The notes under the pieces were generated by a model, which was not told the origin of the DNA, did no database searches, and saw only the letters and a list, made by a program, of their open reading frames with translations. Positions 59,252 through 64,000 of a DNA stretch of 64,000 nucleotides are shown here, one piece after another; positions within the stretch are counted from its first letter, which is position 1; each line of letters opens with the position of its first letter. The DNA comes from Myrica gale. Taxonomy: Eukaryota > Streptophyta > Magnoliopsida > Fagales > Myricaceae. A program made the position numbers and the translations under genes. Location of the stretch: positions 4,107,001-4,171,000 of the forward strand of contig OZ005620.1 of NCBI GenBank assembly GCA_963930655.1. The letters run 5' to 3'.

Positions 59252-60420
59252 TGTAACGCCTTGAACCCCGGCGGTTAGAAGGTTACTTCTATGCGTAAAA
59301 TTAGTACAAATCGGCAAAAATTAGGGAATCAGCCAAATTAATTATCACAAAATAAACAATCTCAAAAACTGTAAATCTCAATCCATATAATTATAACTGT
59401 AAAACAACTTTTATCTTTATAATAATACTATAGAAAATCCCTTTGACAATAAATGTGAGTCATGTTTACCCCGTGACAGGGTTGTGTAGTTGCTACCTAG
59501 TTTGAGAATCAGCCAAACTAAGTCAATACTATGAGTATAATTCTTCCTTGCCAAGACTTGACAATGTCCAAGTGTGCACTCGGTAAAAATCTACAAAATA
59601 AACCACTTTGTTTCCAAAACATGTGCACTCAATGAATTGCAATTGGTACCAATGCGCTGTCTCTGTAACTCTGGGTCTCAGGGTTTGAAAATACATAACA
59701 TATCATAAAATAAACATCATTTTGAATTTTGCATCTTTCTCTTATTTTCATGAAATATCATGTACAAATCTTGAATAACAATAAATATCAAAAGGCTTTG
59801 ATTTCAATCAATGAAAACATAATGTAAAATCATTCGACATAAAAATAAGATAATGTTTATACATTTCATGCTATAATATTTAACAATTTTATCATAAAGT
59901 AATGCACATAAAACTCCAAAGGTTTTTATAAAAACATGCAATTTTCAAATATTACCTCGATCTTTTTATAAAATCTAGCATAATAACTCCGCTGACCTCG
60001 CCCTTCATAATACTTGAACTCTTTATCAATTAACCTCTAAAACTTTCAGAAACTAGAGTAGAACCTTCAAAAAGATCAGTACACAATATCACATAGACTA
60101 TCAAAATATTTATAAAAGCCGAATTGCAATCCAAGAAGGAATCTAAATTTGAAAAGATGATAAGAATGACTTGCTACCCATTTTACAATTCAAACATATT
60201 CTAGAAGTATTAAAATTCAAAACTTTAAAATCTAAGGAGATAAAGACAACATCTCTTTTTTAAATTTCAAACACACTATAAAAAGATAGCCTTTTCAAAT
60301 CAAATTAATATTTCAAACTTTAAAAACTTTTAAAGCGTGATAAAATTTTCAAATAATTTGAAATTTGAAATTCAATAAAAATAATATTTAAATGATAAGA
60401 AGAAAATTTGGGGTGCTACA
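59252..60420. mobile_element. Solo LTR
   Basis: Starts TGTAACGCCTTGAACCCCGG and ends GGGGTGCTACA, following the TG...CA rule, with the TGTAACGCC-type start common in plant Gypsy LTRs. Flanking 5-mers GTTTA and GTCTA agree at four of five bases. The 1,169 bp carry no gag or pol. It is probably the product of recombination between two LTRs and is old enough for the duplication to have drifted. Confidence 0.65.
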
Positions 60421-60454
60421 GTCTATTTCTTTCTAAATAGCACAATGCAATTCA

Positions 60455-60640
60455 GACAATTGTGTTTGAATGTGAAAATTTTGGAGTGATAGAAATTTTA
60501 GAGTACGAGGATTGGTGAAGAAAGACAAAGATTTAAATGAATTTTATAATGAAAAAAAATATTTGATAGAGAGAAGAGATTAATTTTTAGTTTTTTAATT
60601 AGGCCGGAAATTTTAGGGTGGCAATGAAACGCCCATACAA
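60455..60640 (+). repeat. Copy of the AT-rich dispersed repeat family
   Basis: Follows the solo LTR closely. Contains GTGTTTGAATGTGAAAATTTT, GGATTGGTGAAGAAAGA and GATAGAGAGAAGAGATTAATTTT in the family order. Diverged relative to the copies near 20186 and 42785. Confidence 0.5.
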
Positions 60641-61904
60641 GAGGATCTCAATCTATATATATTATAAATACTGTCTAATTTTAATTTTCAATTTTTTGAG
60701 ATGAATCTTGAATTTAATTAGGAATTTTTTGTTGTGCAAGTTTTTTGTGAGAGTACAAATCTTGTCCACCCCCGTATTATTGGCTACGTTAGTGAGCACT
60801 CAAGAAATAATGATCGGATTTTATACGGCATGTCGGGGAGATTAAAAATCTTACGAAGTCTTCAAATAAAATTTGAAGATGCTATTTTATTAAGATATAT
60901 AATTTAAATAAAAATATCTTTTTTTATTTAAAATTTTAAGATAAATGAAATTTTACATTATATAAAAGTCATAAACTAAAAATCAGATATTATATTTGAC
61001 TCTAATTTTAATTAAATATTATAATATAAAAATATATTATATATGAACCACAATTTTTTTCCACAAAATTCAATAAATTTGCACGAATTTTAACGCTGTT
61101 TTCTAATAAATTTCAATAAATGCAACTTCTTTTTTTACAAACACTAATAAAATTTAGCTGCCAATAAAAAAAATATTTGACGAATTTTTTTTATCCATCC
61201 AAAATAATCAGAAAAAAAACTTATAAGTTATACGTTGGCCTTTTCCGTTGTTATTCGGAGACACCTTCGGCGTTTCTCGCTCTATCTCCCGTTACGTCGT
61301 CCCGCCGCCCGCGCCGAATATCGCCTCAGTTCGACGCTATTTATCTCGTTTGCAGTTTGCACAGCGTCTTCAACAAGTCACCGTAACTTCATCTCGGCCG
61401 TAAGTCTCTCTTTTTCTTTTCTCTCGCTCTGTCTCTGTCTCTGCGTGTGTGTGTGTCTCTCTCTCTCTCACTTCTATTATTCTCAATACGCTGCAGTTGG
61501 CAGAAGGGTATATCCCCCAAGTTGGTACTGATTTTTTGGTTAATGGTATCTCAATATGCTATATTTAGATAATTAATCTCGTTCTGTTTTTTGGATTCTA
61601 TATTATAAGTCTAGAAGGTGGATATATAGGAAGAGTTTTGGTTCTTACGCTCTTGTGGATTTTATTTATTTGCATAATTGCATGTTCATGTTTGAGCGGA
61701 CTAGTTTAGTTTCTCCCCAATAACTGAGGAAATAGATTATAAACGTTAAGGGTGGGACTGTGACTCCATTATAGGCCTGGATGGTGTGCCATTTTGTCTG
61801 GTCTTGTGTGCAATTTTGGCTAGAAAACTGCAAACCAACTCAAAAGGCAAATATATTTGTCATCTAACAGCTCGACTAAAATAGCTTGTTATGTTGTCCT
61901 TTAG
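60641..61904 (+). promoter_or_regulatory. Promoter, leader and 5' intron of the DEAH helicase gene
   Basis: 60641-61180 is very AT-rich with nothing recognisable. From 61220 the sequence becomes GC-richer and CT/GT-rich (61410-61470 is a CT and GT simple repeat). CTCGGCC-GTAAGTCT near 61400 is a good donor, and CCTTTAG at 61904, six bases before the predicted ATG, a good acceptor. A leader intron of about 0.5 kb is therefore likely. An ORF across 61235-61531 lacks an ATG and is not supported as coding. Confidence 0.5.
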
Positions 61905-61909
61905 GTACA

Positions 61910-64000
<2,091 letters not shown>

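Noticed and set aside
61235-61531. 98-codon ORF upstream of the helicase, considered as an N-terminal (organelle-targeting) exon
   Set aside because: No ATG start, and it reads across a good splice donor near 61400; more likely an untranslated first exon.

Overview
The window is nuclear DNA from a flowering plant, most likely a woody eudicot. The evidence is spliced genes with GT-AG introns, plant-only families (a SEPALLATA-type MADS-box gene, a miR156-targeted SBP-box gene, COBRA genes, a UDP-arabinopyranose mutase), a eukaryotic tRNA-Asp(GUC) gene and AT-rich intergenic DNA full of MITEs, TRIMs and solo LTRs. Nothing prokaryotic, no CRISPR array and no rRNA was seen. The species cannot be named from the sequence alone.

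Layout. 1-6.9 kb: the first four exons of a SEPALLATA-like MADS gene on the minus strand, whose 3' exons run off the left edge; its 4.9 kb first intron carries a long-armed Mutator-type MITE. 6.9-20.4 kb: a gene-poor, repeat-rich interval with a TRIM, three non-autonomous DNA transposons with clear target-site duplications, and dispersed AT-rich repeats. 20.4-25.4 kb: an SPL6-type SBP-box gene on the plus strand with a canonical miR156 site and upstream ORFs in its leader. 27.7-31.4 kb: a decayed hAT transposase gene broken up by a MITE and a 1.5 kb solo LTR. 32.2 kb: tRNA-Asp. 33.3-35.8 kb: a UDP-arabinopyranose mutase (RGP) gene on the minus strand, well conserved but with an in-frame TAA in its last exon. 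35.9-43.9 kb: repeats, including a complete TRIM and two more Mutator-type MITEs. 44.7-55.4 kb: a COBRA cluster made of a decayed COBL4-like copy (plus), an intact COBL4-like gene (plus) and an intact COBRA orthologue (minus), the last two tail to tail. 56.2-58.0 kb: a Mutator-like element with about 230 bp terminal inverted repeats that carries a GRF zinc-finger gene fragment. 59.3-60.4 kb: a solo LTR. 61.3-64 kb: the 5' part of a DEAH-box RNA helicase (DHX33/DEAH10 type) with an L1 LINE fragment in an intron, running off the right edge.

Together: several genes concern cell-wall building. The UAM/RGP protein supplies UDP-arabinofuranose, COBRA orients cellulose deposition in expanding cells, and COBL4 acts in secondary walls. 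The MADS and SPL genes belong to the flowering and phase-change network. Nothing suggests that the neighbours are co-regulated; this is ordinary plant gene order with unrelated loci side by side, apart from the COBRA family cluster.

The points most worth a second look are the premature TAA in the RGP gene (the same base also makes a consensus splice donor), the GRF zinc-finger fragment inside a Mutator-like element, the decayed COBL4 duplicate beside an intact copy whose predicted N-terminus is unusual, and five short Mutator-type elements (MITEs) with 8-9 bp A/T-only or nearly A/T-only target duplications. I did not find a wholly new biological system. Exon boundaries come from reading splice sites and matching remembered family sequences; no search or alignment program was run.
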